64,000 bases of DNA, from positions 992,001 to 1,056,000 of the forward strand of contig NZ_CP095482.1 of NCBI RefSeq assembly GCF_023028225.1, read 5' to 3'. Below are positions 43,392-53,020 of this stretch, in pieces; the first letter of the stretch is position 1; every line of letters begins with the position of its first letter. This stretch comes from Halorientalis litorea. GTDB lineage: Archaea > Halobacteriota > Halobacteria > Halobacteriales > Haloarculaceae. The notes under the pieces are model-generated. The model was not told the DNA's origin. It made no database searches and saw only the letters and a list, made by a program, of their open reading frames with translations. The translations under genes and the position numbers were made by a program.

Positions 43392-44099
43392 TTACTGTTC
43401 GCGTTCGTAGTGGACGAGAAAGGAGACGTGCCGGTCCCTGCTGTCGTAGACGTACTTGTCGAGGAGCGTGAAGCAGACGTGAAACGGCGTGTGTTTCGTG
43501 TAGCCGGTCGGTCCCGGGTAACTGTACAGCGAGGCTACCCGCCACGGGTACCGGGTCGTCGCGCGGTCGATGTCCGCCATCGTCCCCCAGTTGTACGCCG
43601 TCGGGTAGGTGTCCACGTCGGTCGTCTCGTGGCCCTGTGATTTGAGCCACCACTCGTGAAACCAGAACGGCGTGTGGTCGGCGATACGTGCGTAGTAGTG
43701 GCGGGGATTCGGGACGAGGACGAGGACCGAACCGCCGGGACGGAGGACGCGGTCGATTTCGTCGAGCGTTCGCCACGGGGCCGGGAGGTGTTCGAAGACG
43801 TACTCCGAAAACACGAGGTCGAACGTGTCGCGTGCGAACGGGAGAGTCGCACCGTCACCGACGAGGGTGCGGTCGTTCTCGTTCAGGCCGAGCGCGGTGT
43901 GGTCGGGGTCGAGACTCACCACGTCGTCGGCCGTCACGTCCGCGACGACGCCGTGTTTGTCCCGGCCACTGCCGAGGTGGAGGGCGGCGGCCGCGTCGAC
44001 ACCCCGGAGCAGTTCACGGTACACCGCGAGGGGAGAACGCCGCTCCCCGACGAGCGCGCGCTCGATGCTGTCGTTCACCCGCCGCATTCGCTCCCACAT
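43392..44099 (-). CDS. SAM-dependent methyltransferase, class I
   Basis: The 235-residue protein has the Rossmann methyltransferase pattern: ALHLGSGRDKHGVV (motif I), VVSLDPDH (acidic loop), DTFDLVFSEYVFEHLPAPW (motif IV) and VLRPGGSVLVLVPN (motif VI). It is Ubie/Methyltransf_11-like. Inside a glycan locus it may methylate a sugar or lipid carrier. It is divergent from the phosphoglycosyl transferase across a 189-base gap. Confidence 0.85.
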   Translation of the reverse strand: MWERMRRVNDSIERALVGERRSPLAVYRELLRGVDAAAALHLGSGRDKHGVVADVTADDVVSLDPDHTALGLNENDRTLVGDGATLPFARDTFDLVFSEYVFEHLPAPWRTLDEIDRVLRPGGSVLVLVPNPRHYYARIADHTPFWFHEWWLKSQGHETTDVDTYPTAYNWGTMADIDRATTRYPWRVASLYSYPGPTGYTKHTPFHVCFTLLDKYVYDSRDRHVSFLVHYEREQ

Positions 44100-44288
44100 G
44101 GACGCTACTAGCCGTGACCGACGCCGCCGGTATCATGGCTTCGTCTTCGCGCGACGACTCGACGCGTGCTACCGGTACCCTGTCGGGACCGATGCCGGGA
44201 AGTCACGGGCTAGCGGAACAGAGAGGGGCACCGCGGGCACGCGGTGTGGACGTAGCACTTAACCACCACGCCGTATTGCTGTCGGATA

Positions 44289-45722
44289 GTGAATAGCAGT
44301 TGGCGGTACAGAGTCGCGAGCGTACTCGGGGTCGTTCTCGCCTCGGTCTTTGCCGTCGCCGTCGCGGCCGCCCCGCCGGTGCAGGCCGCGTTCAGTCTGC
44401 TTCCGGTCGTCGGCGACCTGCCGTTCGACAACCCGCGAGGGGCCGAGTTCGCCATCGAGGCCACCACGACGGCCGTGGTGCTCGTCGCGGCACTGTTCCC
44501 GATGTACAAGTCGCGGCCGCGGCGAATCCTCGACGTGGCGATGCTGACCGCCCGGCGGACCTGCCTCGCGCTGGTCGCGCTCGCCGCCATCGGTTACTTC
44601 GACTACGACTACCGGCTGTCACGAGCGACCCTGTTGGTCGCTGGCGGCGTCCTCCTCGTGACCCTCCCCGCGTGGTTCGTCGCCATCCGGCAACGGCCGC
44701 GGGTCGGCGGCGAGACGACGATAATCATCGGCGACGACTCGGGGACGATGGCCGACATCCTCGAAGCCGTCGAGGGAGAGGTCCTCGGCTACGTCGCACC
44801 GCCGTCGGCGTACTTCGGTGACGAGTCCCCGCGGGTCGGCACCGCGGAGGTGGCCGACGGCGGACGGCCGTCAGAACTCGACGAACTGGTGTGTCTCGGT
44901 GGCCTCTCCCGACTCGACGAGGTTCTCGTCGAACACGACATCGACACGGCCGTCCTCGCGTTCGCGCGGCCCGACCGAGCGGAGTTCTTCGGCGCGCTGG
45001 ACACGTGCTACGAACACGGTGTCGCGGCGAAGATTCACCGCGAACACGCGGATGTCGTCCTCACCCGGAACGTCGCGGGTGGCGAACTGGTCGACATCGA
45101 CCTCGAACCGTGGGACCCCCTCGACCACGTCATCAAGCGCGCGTTCGACGTGGTGTTCGCGGGGGTCGGACTGGTCGTCCTCTCGCCGGTCATCCTCGTC
45201 CTCGCACTCCTCATCAAGGCAGACGACGGTGGGCCGATACTGTACGCACAGGAGCGAACGGCGTCGTTCGGCGACACGTTCACCATCTACAAGTTCCGGA
45301 GTATGACGCCGGATGTCGAACGCGAGAGCGGTCCCCGCCTCAGCGACGAAGGGGCCGGGCGACGCGACCCACGGGTGACCGACGTGGGACGCGTCATTCG
45401 CCGGACGCACCTCGACGAGATTCCGCAGTTGTGGTCCATCCTCGTCGGCGACATGAGCGTCGTCGGCCCACGCCCCGAGCGTCCGGTCCTCGACGACGAC
45501 ATCGAGACGGGCACCAGCCAGTGGCGGAGCCGGTGGTTCGTCAAACCCGGGTTGACGGGGCTGGCACAGATTCACGACGCGACCAGTCACGACCCCGAAG
45601 AGAAACTCCGTTACGACGTGGAGTACATCCGCCGCCAGTCGTTCTGGTTCGACGTGAAAATCGTCGTCCGACAGGTGTGGTACGTGTTCGAAGACGTGGT
45701 TTCGTTCGTCCGTGGTGGGTGA
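44289..45722 (+). CDS. Polyprenyl phosphate sugar-1-phosphate transferase (WcaJ/WbaP type)
   Basis: The 477-residue membrane protein has four N-terminal helices, a Rossmann-like middle part and the bacterial sugar-transferase domain (residues about 275-470): KRAFDVVFAGVGLVVLSPVI, YAQERTASFGDTFTIYKFRS, RRTHLDEIPQLWSILVGDMS and GPRPERP. It would start glycan assembly by placing a sugar phosphate on a lipid phosphate. The GTG start at 44289 fits a TATA-like ACTTAAC 29 bases upstream. It overlaps the next gene. Confidence 0.92.
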   Translation: MNSSWRYRVASVLGVVLASVFAVAVAAAPPVQAAFSLLPVVGDLPFDNPRGAEFAIEATTTAVVLVAALFPMYKSRPRRILDVAMLTARRTCLALVALAAIGYFDYDYRLSRATLLVAGGVLLVTLPAWFVAIRQRPRVGGETTIIIGDDSGTMADILEAVEGEVLGYVAPPSAYFGDESPRVGTAEVADGGRPSELDELVCLGGLSRLDEVLVEHDIDTAVLAFARPDRAEFFGALDTCYEHGVAAKIHREHADVVLTRNVAGGELVDIDLEPWDPLDHVIKRAFDVVFAGVGLVVLSPVILVLALLIKADDGGPILYAQERTASFGDTFTIYKFRSMTPDVERESGPRLSDEGAGRRDPRVTDVGRVIRRTHLDEIPQLWSILVGDMSVVGPRPERPVLDDDIETGTSQWRSRWFVKPGLTGLAQIHDATSHDPEEKLRYDVEYIRRQSFWFDVKIVVRQVWYVFEDVVSFVRGG

Positions 45723-46912
45723 CACCGGTGGGCGAACACGGAGACTCCGTCGTCGTGTTCAACCACGTCGGCAGACTCGCGCCACGCGTCAGACAGGAAC
45801 TCCGAACGCTCAGCGACGTGGGGGCCGACGTGACCGTGTTCCACTGGGGGCGCGGGGAATCGACGGCGGGCGGCGGCGACCCGTGGACCGACCACCGACT
45901 CGACACCGACGCGCCGGTCGGGTGGCTCGGTGCCATGCTGTACCTCCCGTGGCTGTACGCCCGGTTGTTGGCCGTGGCGTGGCGTCGAGACGCGGACGTG
46001 GTCCATCTCACTCACCTCATGTTCCTGCCGCTCGCGCCCGTTCTCGCCTACGGCGTCGGTCTCTCGGTGGTGTACGACAGCTACGAGTTCCACGCGCTCG
46101 ACCTCTCGCTTCGCTTCCCCGCCCCGGTCCGCCCGCTCGTCGAGGGTACGGTCAGAGTCGTCGAAGACACACTCGTTCGGACAGTCGACTGCGTTCTCAC
46201 TATCGACTCCGTGGGCGGCCACCTCGCCCGACGGTACCGGCGAGTCTGTCACAACGTCGCCGTCCTCTACAACGTTCCGGCAGTGGCGGGTAGCGATGGG
46301 CCGCCGGAGGGGGTGTCGGACCGCGACGACGGCGACGGATATCGGCTCGTGTACGTCGGCGGCATCTCCGTCGAGAAGGGCGCGCTACGTGCCGTCGAGA
46401 CGGCGCGTGTCCTCCGCGAGGCGGGCTATCCGGTCACACTCCAGTTCGTCGGAACGATTCACGGCGACGAGTCGTGGTTCCACGAGGCCGTCCGTGACGC
46501 TGGCGTGGCCGACGCAGTCACGCACACGGCGTGGCTCCCGTACGAGGAGATGTTGGCCCGCATCGCGGACGCGGACGTGGCACTGGCACTGCACCAACCG
46601 ACCGAGCGGTTCCGTCGCGTCTCGACCGGAAACGGACGGAAGTTCTTCACCTACATGGAGGCGGGCCTCCCGGTCGTCGGTCCCGCCTTCGGCGAAGTCG
46701 GCGACGCTGTCAGTGCGGCCGAGTGCGGCCGGCTGGTCGATACGACGGACACGGCGGCGGTAGCCGGTGCCGTCGGAGACTTCCTCGACGACCCAGAACT
46801 GCGGGCGGAGTTGGGAGCGAGCGGACGGCGGGCTGTCGAGTCGCGGTTCAATTGGGGCGCGGAAAGAAGAAAGCTGATAACGGCCTACGAGCAGGTGACG
46901 AACATAGAATGA
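45719..46912 (+). CDS. Glycosyltransferase, family 4-like
   Basis: The 397-residue protein has the GT-B layout: N-terminal LAPRVRQELRTLSDVGADVT, a central VVYDSYEFHALDLSLR, and the donor site GISVEKGALRAVETARVL, ALHQPTERFRRVSTGNGRKF and YMEAGLPVV near residue 310. GTG 45719 overlaps the previous stop by four bases; GTG 45728 is an alternative start. It adds a sugar to the lipid-linked glycan. Donor and acceptor are unknown. Confidence 0.88.
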   Translation: MTPVGEHGDSVVVFNHVGRLAPRVRQELRTLSDVGADVTVFHWGRGESTAGGGDPWTDHRLDTDAPVGWLGAMLYLPWLYARLLAVAWRRDADVVHLTHLMFLPLAPVLAYGVGLSVVYDSYEFHALDLSLRFPAPVRPLVEGTVRVVEDTLVRTVDCVLTIDSVGGHLARRYRRVCHNVAVLYNVPAVAGSDGPPEGVSDRDDGDGYRLVYVGGISVEKGALRAVETARVLREAGYPVTLQFVGTIHGDESWFHEAVRDAGVADAVTHTAWLPYEEMLARIADADVALALHQPTERFRRVSTGNGRKFFTYMEAGLPVVGPAFGEVGDAVSAAECGRLVDTTDTAAVAGAVGDFLDDPELRAELGASGRRAVESRFNWGAERRKLITAYEQVTNIE

Positions 46913-48069
46913 GCGACGACCCGGAACTGAAGACATTATCGAAAGACGACCTGACCGACACCGTCGGCGTCGTCGTCGGGACGCGACCGAGCATCGTGAT
47001 GTTCAGCCCCATCATCCGCGAACTCGAACGGCGGGACCAGGAGTTCTTCGTCGTCCACACCGGCCAGCACTACTCGGACAACATGGACGCCCAGTTCTTC
47101 GAGGACCTGAACCTCCCGGAACCGGACTACAAGTTCGAGCACGTCAAGGAGTGTACCTACCACGGCGAACAGACGGCCGAGATGCTGAAAGGCTGTGAGG
47201 AGGTCTTCCTGCGCGAACGGCCGCGGATGGTGCTGGTCGGCGGCGACGCGAACTTCAACATCGCGGGCGCGCTGGCCGCCCGAAAGCTCCACATCCGTAT
47301 CGGCCACGTCGAGGCGGGCGCGCGGAGCGGCGACTGGCGGATGCCCGAGGAGCACAACCGCGTGATGCTCGACCACATCTCCGAGTACCTCTTCACCACG
47401 AACGACGGGGGACGCGAGAACCTCGAAGCCGACAACGTGGCGGGGGACATCCACATGTCCGGGAATCCGATAGTGGACGCGGCGGTGCAGAACCGCGAAA
47501 TCGCGCGTGAGCAGTCCGACGCGCTCGCCCGCTTTGGGCTAACCGAGGGAGAGTACGCGCTGATGACGCTCCACCGCGAGGAGAACGTCGACACGGAGGA
47601 GAACCTCCGGGACGCGCTCCACGGCGTGGACGCGGTCACAGACCAGTTCGACATGCCCGTCCTGTTCCTCGCACACCCGCGGACACAGGACCGTATCGAG
47701 GAGTTCGGCATGTCCGAGTTCGTCGCCGACATCGACGGGCTGAACTACACGGACGCAGTCGGGTACCTCGACTTCCTCCGGGTACTCGACAGCGCGGCCG
47801 TCACACTCACCGACTCCGGCGGCGTCCAGCAGGAGAGTTGCATCCTCGACGTGCCGTGTGTCACGCTCCGGGATACGACCGAGTGGGAGGAGACGCTCGA
47901 CATCGGTGCGAATACCCTCGTCGGAACCGACCCCGAACGCATCGTCGCGGGTGTCGAACGAATGCTCGACACGGATGCGGCGTGGGAGAACCCGTTCGGC
48001 GACGATCACGCCGCCGAACGCATCGTCGACGCGGCACAGACGGCGGCCGCGGGCGAAGACGACTGGTGA
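46909..48069 (+). CDS. UDP-N-acetylglucosamine 2-epimerase family enzyme
   Basis: The 386-residue enzyme belongs to the WecB/WbpI family, which inverts C2 of UDP-GlcNAc or UDP-2,3-diacetamido sugars. VGTRPSIVMFSPIIREL replaces the usual GTRPE-IK; GHVEAGARSGDWRMPEEHNR and TDSGGVQQESCILDVPCVTL are intact. It overlaps the preceding glycosyltransferase by ATGA. With the dehydrogenase and aminotransferase genes that follow, WbpI-type use on a diacetamido-uronic acid is plausible. Confidence 0.92.
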   Translation: MSDDPELKTLSKDDLTDTVGVVVGTRPSIVMFSPIIRELERRDQEFFVVHTGQHYSDNMDAQFFEDLNLPEPDYKFEHVKECTYHGEQTAEMLKGCEEVFLRERPRMVLVGGDANFNIAGALAARKLHIRIGHVEAGARSGDWRMPEEHNRVMLDHISEYLFTTNDGGRENLEADNVAGDIHMSGNPIVDAAVQNREIAREQSDALARFGLTEGEYALMTLHREENVDTEENLRDALHGVDAVTDQFDMPVLFLAHPRTQDRIEEFGMSEFVADIDGLNYTDAVGYLDFLRVLDSAAVTLTDSGGVQQESCILDVPCVTLRDTTEWEETLDIGANTLVGTDPERIVAGVERMLDTDAAWENPFGDDHAAERIVDAAQTAAAGEDDW

Positions 48070-48127
48070 AGCCACGAAACCGTGATGTATATGCTGCTGG
48101 GTACGAACACCCTCACAGAACCAGTTT

Positions 48128-49111
48128 ATGAGCGAAGTTAGCGTCGGTGTCCTCGGCTGTGGCAAAATCGCGGGGAAACACCTCGATTCGTACCAGAAGA
48201 TAGACGGGTTCGATATCACAGTCACCGACATTCAACCCGACAAGGCACGCGAGGCGGCGTCCAAGTACGACGTGGCGTGGGAGCGCGACCCGGAGAAAGT
48301 CCTCCGGGACCCGGACATCGACGCTATCGACGTCTGCGTGCCGGTCACCGCACACAAGGACGTCATCGAAACCGCCCTCCGGGAAGGCAAGGACGTGTTC
48401 TGTGAGAAGCCACTCGCACAGACAGCCGAGGATGCGGCGGAGATTCGGGGGTTCGCCGACGAGACGGGGAACATGGTCATGGTGGGCTACCTCTATCGGT
48501 TCCACCCGGCCTTCGAGCTCGCACAGGAGGCACTCTCGGACGGTGTCATCGGAGACCCCCACTACGCGATTTTCCGTGTCGGGGGCCGCGGGTCACACCG
48601 TGCGTGGAAACACAAGTCCGACACCGGCGGCGGCGCGGCGAACGAGATGCTCGTCCACATGCTCGACCTGATGGTCTGGTGGTTCGGCGCGCCAGCCGAA
48701 ACCGAGGGGCTGTGGACCGACACGATTCTTCCGGAGCGCGACATCGGCGGCGAGACCGTCGAGGCCGACGCCGAGGACCTCGTCGTGTTGCGGGCACGCG
48801 CCGAGGACGACACGGAAATCCTCTGCGAGAGCGACCTCGTCAGCCCGTCGTACATGAACTCTATCGAGATTCACGGGGAGAACGGGTCGATAATAACGTC
48901 GATTCTCGACCAGTTCCCGACATCTATCTACTGCAACGAGCCGACCGGTATCTACGACCGTGGCCACAACTACCACGACTTCTCCCGCGTCGACCTGTTC
49001 AAAAAGGAGCTGGAGTACTTCAAAGACTGTGTCACCGCGGAGAGCGACCCGGAGCTGAACACGCTCGACGACGCCATCGAAGTTCGCCGCATCATCGATT
49101 CGACCCTGTGA
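48128..49111 (+). CDS. Gfo/Idh/MocA-family oxidoreductase, WlbA/WbpB-like
   Basis: The 327-residue NAD-dependent enzyme has GVLGCGKIAGKHLDSYQK (Rossmann), VFCEKPLAQTAEDA (the EKP lysine) and the C-terminal substrate sheet. In the Pseudomonas and Bordetella pathway this family oxidises C3 of UDP-GlcNAc uronic acid. It is followed six bases later by a DegT aminotransferase, the normal partner. The exact substrate is inference. Confidence 0.9.
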   Translation: MSEVSVGVLGCGKIAGKHLDSYQKIDGFDITVTDIQPDKAREAASKYDVAWERDPEKVLRDPDIDAIDVCVPVTAHKDVIETALREGKDVFCEKPLAQTAEDAAEIRGFADETGNMVMVGYLYRFHPAFELAQEALSDGVIGDPHYAIFRVGGRGSHRAWKHKSDTGGGAANEMLVHMLDLMVWWFGAPAETEGLWTDTILPERDIGGETVEADAEDLVVLRARAEDDTEILCESDLVSPSYMNSIEIHGENGSIITSILDQFPTSIYCNEPTGIYDRGHNYHDFSRVDLFKKELEYFKDCVTAESDPELNTLDDAIEVRRIIDSTL

Positions 49112-49117
49112 GTACAC

Positions 49118-50236
49118 ATGAGTCAAGGAAAGATACCGATCGCAGACGTAGAACTCACCGACGAAGAGATAGCCGCCGCCGTGGAGGTGCTGGAGTCGGG
49201 CTATCTCGTCTTCGGCCCGAACGGCGAGGAGTTCGAGGAACGGTTCGCGGACCACGTCGGTGCCGACCACGCTATCGCAGTGAGTTCCGGTACAGCCGCG
49301 CTCCACATCGTCTACCACGCGATGCTGGAGGCGGACGACGAAGTGCTGGTCCCCTCGTTCAGCCACATCTCGACAGCCAGCATGCTGCCGATGGTGGGCT
49401 GTACACCGGTGTTCTGTGACGTCGACCCCGACACCTACACCATCGACGTGGAAGATGCCCGTGAACGGATTACCCCCGACACCGAGGCCATCGTGCCGGT
49501 ACATCTCTACGGGAACGCCTGCGACGTCGACGGTGTCGTCGAACTGGCCAGAGAACACGACCTCAAAATCGTCTGGGACGCGGCACAGGCCCACGGGACG
49601 GAGTACGACGGCGTCGACATCGGCAGCATCCCCGACGCGGTGACGTACTCGTTTTACCCGACCAAGAACATGTTTACCGGCGAGGGCGGGATGATAACCA
49701 CGTCGGACCCGGACCTCGCGGAGCAGTGTCGGCTCCTCCGTGCCCACTGGCAGACGGACAAGTACTACCACCCCGACCTCGGCTTCAACTACCGGATGAG
49801 CGATATGGAGGCGGCCATCGGGCTGGAACAACTGAAGAAACTCGACGACATGGTCGACCAGCGACGGGAGAACGCCGCCTACCTGACCGACCACCTCTCG
49901 GACGTCGACGGCGTCAAGACACCCCGTGTCGAACCGGAGGTGAACCACTCGTATCACCTCTACACCGTCGCACTCGACCCGGCAGCGTTCGACATCGGAC
50001 GCGACGCGTTCATCGACGAACTGGACGAGCGTGGCGTCGGAGCATCGGTGCACTACCCCCGGCCGCTCCACGAACAGCCGGCCTTCCGTGACCGGTTGGG
50101 TGAGAAAGAGTTGCCCGTCGCCGAAGAGATGGCCGACCGCGTCCTCTCGATTCCGGTGTATCCCGGCCTCGATACGGACGAACTGGCGACGGTTGCCGAC
50201 GCCGTCGCCGACGTCGCCGCCGAACACCGAGTCTGA
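49118..50236 (+). CDS. DegT/DnrJ/EryC1 sugar aminotransferase, WlbC/WbpE-like
   Basis: The 372-residue PLP enzyme has VSSGTAALHIVY, IVWDAAQAHG (Asp154) and the Schiff-base lysine Lys183 in YSFYPTKNMFTGEGG. It aminates a keto-sugar nucleotide, here most likely the 3-keto product of the preceding enzyme. Length and motifs are complete. Confidence 0.93.
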   Translation: MSQGKIPIADVELTDEEIAAAVEVLESGYLVFGPNGEEFEERFADHVGADHAIAVSSGTAALHIVYHAMLEADDEVLVPSFSHISTASMLPMVGCTPVFCDVDPDTYTIDVEDARERITPDTEAIVPVHLYGNACDVDGVVELAREHDLKIVWDAAQAHGTEYDGVDIGSIPDAVTYSFYPTKNMFTGEGGMITTSDPDLAEQCRLLRAHWQTDKYYHPDLGFNYRMSDMEAAIGLEQLKKLDDMVDQRRENAAYLTDHLSDVDGVKTPRVEPEVNHSYHLYTVALDPAAFDIGRDAFIDELDERGVGASVHYPRPLHEQPAFRDRLGEKELPVAEEMADRVLSIPVYPGLDTDELATVADAVADVAAEHRV

Positions 50237-50239
50237 CCG

Positions 50240-51445
50240 ATGAGCGACGCTCGGGTGTTGCTGTTCTCACACCACTTCCCGACCCCGGACCAACCGGGTG
50301 CGGCCCGGCCGTGGGAGTTCGCGGACGCGCTCGCCGACAGTGGGAACGACGTGACCGTCGTGACCTCCGCCACACACTACATGGAGTCGGAGTTCGACAC
50401 AGAGGCGGACGGCCTCTGGTCGGCCAACTCAGTCGGCGGTTTCGAGGTGGTGCGCGTCCGGAGTCTCGACCAGTACCGCGGCGGGTTGGCGACGCGACTG
50501 CTCAACTACGCGCTGTACTCGCTCCTCGCGTTCGTGTACGTCGCCACCGACCGGGACGCCGACGCCGTCGTCGCTGGGACGCCACCGCCGATTCACCTCC
50601 CGGTCGTGTACCTGCTCTCGCTCGTGGCCGGCGCGCGGTTCGTCCTCGACGTGCGCGACCTCTACCCCGAGACGGCGGTCGCACTCGGCGTCGTACAACA
50701 CCGGGCGGTCGAGTGGGCGTACCGACGGTACGAGCGCGGCTTCTGGCGGTTGGCCGACAGGCTCGTCGTCCCGAGCGAGCCGATGGTCGACGTACTCGCC
50801 GACGCGGGCGTCCCCCGAGAGCGAATCGAAGTCATCCACAACGCGTACAACAGCGCGGGGACGGCAGCCGACGGTGTGGAGTCGCCGGCAGTCCCCGAGT
50901 GGGACGAGGAGTTCGTCGTCGTCTACGCCGGCGGGATGGGGTACGCGCCCGACATCCCGACGCTGCTGGACGCCGCGGCGCGACTGCAGGGTCGGGGCTA
51001 CCGGTTCGTCTTCCTCGGCGACGGCGAGCGCAAGGCCGAGTACGAGGCCCGATGTGCGCGCGAGGGTCTAGACAACTGTACGTTCCTCCCGGCGGTCCCC
51101 CGGCGGGATGTCGGAGCGTATCTCGCACGCGCCGACGCGTGCCTCCACGCCCTCACAGACTGTGACGTGTGGGAACTCGCCTTGCCGAACAAGGTGTTCG
51201 AGTACATGCGACACGGGAAACCAGTCGTCTTCGCCGGTGGTGGGGCGACGGCTGACCTGCTCGACGACGCCGACTGTGGTATCGCCGTCGCCCCGGGGGA
51301 CTGCGAGGCGGTGGCGGCGGCACTCGAACGGCTCTCGGCGGCGGACGAACTCAGGGCAGATATGGCGACTGCAGCGACAGACTACATGACCGAGACACAC
51401 CCGCGCGAACGGCTGGTGGCGTCGCTCGACGCCGTGATAGCATGA
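50240..51445 (+). CDS. Glycosyltransferase, family 4
   Basis: The 401-residue GT-B protein resembles WbuB-type transferases: LLFSHHFPTPDQPGAARPWE, FVLDVRDLYPETAVALGV and the donor site VYAGGMGYAPDIPTLLDAAA, PLPNKVFEYMRHGKPV-like near residue 315. It starts four bases after the aminotransferase and overlaps the exporter permease gene by four bases. Confidence 0.9.
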   Translation: MSDARVLLFSHHFPTPDQPGAARPWEFADALADSGNDVTVVTSATHYMESEFDTEADGLWSANSVGGFEVVRVRSLDQYRGGLATRLLNYALYSLLAFVYVATDRDADAVVAGTPPPIHLPVVYLLSLVAGARFVLDVRDLYPETAVALGVVQHRAVEWAYRRYERGFWRLADRLVVPSEPMVDVLADAGVPRERIEVIHNAYNSAGTAADGVESPAVPEWDEEFVVVYAGGMGYAPDIPTLLDAAARLQGRGYRFVFLGDGERKAEYEARCAREGLDNCTFLPAVPRRDVGAYLARADACLHALTDCDVWELALPNKVFEYMRHGKPVVFAGGGATADLLDDADCGIAVAPGDCEAVAAALERLSAADELRADMATAATDYMTETHPRERLVASLDAVIA

Positions 51446-52227
51446 CGGGACTCCGTGACTACCCCGCGGAACTGGCAGAGCGCAAGGACCTCCTCCGGTT
51501 TCTCGTCCTCTCGAACCTGAAATCCGACTACAGCGACCTCGTGTTGGGGTATCTGTGGTGGTTGCTCAGTCCCCTCCTGCTCATCGTGTCGTACTACTTT
51601 CTCGTCGCCGTCATCTTCCAGCGTGGCGGGGAGAACTACCCGCTGTTCATCGGCATCGGCATCCTCGCGTGGCGGTACTTCGTCGTCAGCATCAACCAGT
51701 CGATGGGGTCCATCGCCAACGGGCCGAGCGTCATCTACGAGATAGACTTCCCGAAGGCGGTTCTGCCGATGGCTAACGTCGCCTCCAACCTCGTGTACTT
51801 CGTACTCGGAATGGGCGTCGTGTTCGTGCTGCTCATGGTGGCCGGAATCATGCCGACGCCGCTGGTGGCGTTCGTGCCGGTCATCATGGCCATACAGGTG
51901 GTGCTCACTCTCGGCGTGAGCATCATCCTCGCACTGGTCGCGGTGTACCTCGAAGACATACAGAACGTGATGCGGTTCGCGACGCGGGGGTTGTTCTTCG
52001 TCTCACCGGCACTGTATCCCGTCACCCGCATCCCGGAACAGTTCCGTGACCTCTACATGCTGAACCCGTTCGCCACCCTGTTCACGAGTTACCGGGACGT
52101 GATGCTGTACGGGGAGATGCCGCCGCTGGGCTACCTCGCGTTCACCTTCGTCGTCTCGGTGCTGGTGCTCGTGGTCGGGTTCGCCGTGTTCATCCGGTAC
52201 GAGAGCGATATCGTGAAGAAAGTGTGA
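51442..52227 (+). CDS. Polysaccharide ABC exporter permease, Wzm-like
   Basis: The 261-residue ABC-2 type protein has six membrane helices and typical TagG/Wzm segments: SDLVLGYLWWLLSPLLLIVS, GILAWRYFVVSINQSMGSI and VSPALYPVTRIPEQFRDLYM. It exports lipid-linked or free polysaccharide across the cytoplasmic membrane together with the next gene product. Confidence 0.92.
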   Translation: MTGLRDYPAELAERKDLLRFLVLSNLKSDYSDLVLGYLWWLLSPLLLIVSYYFLVAVIFQRGGENYPLFIGIGILAWRYFVVSINQSMGSIANGPSVIYEIDFPKAVLPMANVASNLVYFVLGMGVVFVLLMVAGIMPTPLVAFVPVIMAIQVVLTLGVSIILALVAVYLEDIQNVMRFATRGLFFVSPALYPVTRIPEQFRDLYMLNPFATLFTSYRDVMLYGEMPPLGYLAFTFVVSVLVLVVGFAVFIRYESDIVKKV

Positions 52228-52288
52228 CCACGAGACCGCTATACTTATCACCGCGTCACCGTCTCCGTACGGATAACTTGCTGTCGTC

Positions 52289-53020
52289 ATGAGCACCATC
52301 GACATATCGGGACTGGGCATCAAATTCGACATCTCACAGTCGAATCTGTCGGTGCGTCGGCTCTTCGGGCGTGTGTTCCCGTTCGTCGACGTCGAGACGG
52401 ACACGACGGATACGTACTGGGCACTCCGGGACGTCTCGCTAACCGTCGATGAGGGCGAGACGCTGGGCATCATCGGCGGGAACGGCGCGGGCAAGACGAC
52501 GCTCCTCCGAACCATCGCTGGCGTGTTCGAACCGGACGAAGGCGACATCGAGACGAACGGCAACGTCTCACCGCTCATGTCGTTGGGCATCGGCTTCGAC
52601 CCGAGCCTGAGTGGGCGACACAACATCTACCTCAACGCGGCGTATCTCGGCTTGAGCAAGGCCGAAACCGAACAATTGGTACCGGAGATTATCGAGTTCG
52701 CGGAACTGGAGGAGTTCATCGACCGCCCCGTCAGGACGTACTCCTCCGGAATGAAGGTCCGCCTCGGGTTCGCCATCGCAACCAACATCGACCCGGACAT
52801 CCTCCTACTCGACGAAGTGATGAGCGTCGGCGACGCAGACTTTCAGGAGAAGTCCCAGCGGCGGATGGACGAGATGCTCGAACAGTCCCGCGTCATCGTC
52901 ATCGCGTCACACAGTATGAGTTTCGTCACGGACAACTGCGACAAAGCGGTCTATCTGGAGGACGGACGCGTGGCGGCCACGGGTAACCCCGAAACAGTCG
53001 TGGAGGCGTACACCGGATGA
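52289..53020 (+). CDS. Polysaccharide ABC exporter ATPase, Wzt-like short form
   Basis: The 243-residue ATPase has Walker A GGNGAGKTTLLR, the SLGIGFDPSLSGRHNIYLNA helix typical of TagH/Wzt, signature YSSGMKVRLGFAIA and Walker B ILLLDEVMSVGD. It ends soon after the H-loop and so lacks the C-terminal carbohydrate-binding domain of long Wzt proteins. It is joined to the next gene by ATGA overlap. Confidence 0.92.
   Translation: MSTIDISGLGIKFDISQSNLSVRRLFGRVFPFVDVETDTTDTYWALRDVSLTVDEGETLGIIGGNGAGKTTLLRTIAGVFEPDEGDIETNGNVSPLMSLGIGFDPSLSGRHNIYLNAAYLGLSKAETEQLVPEIIEFAELEEFIDRPVRTYSSGMKVRLGFAIATNIDPDILLLDEVMSVGDADFQEKSQRRMDEMLEQSRVIVIASHSMSFVTDNCDKAVYLEDGRVAATGNPETVVEAYTG

Noticed and set aside
43392-44099. 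Methyltransferase as a toxin or defence restriction methylase
   Set aside because: It lacks DNA methylase motifs (such as DPPY) and fits small-molecule Methyltransf_11 enzymes in a glycan locus.
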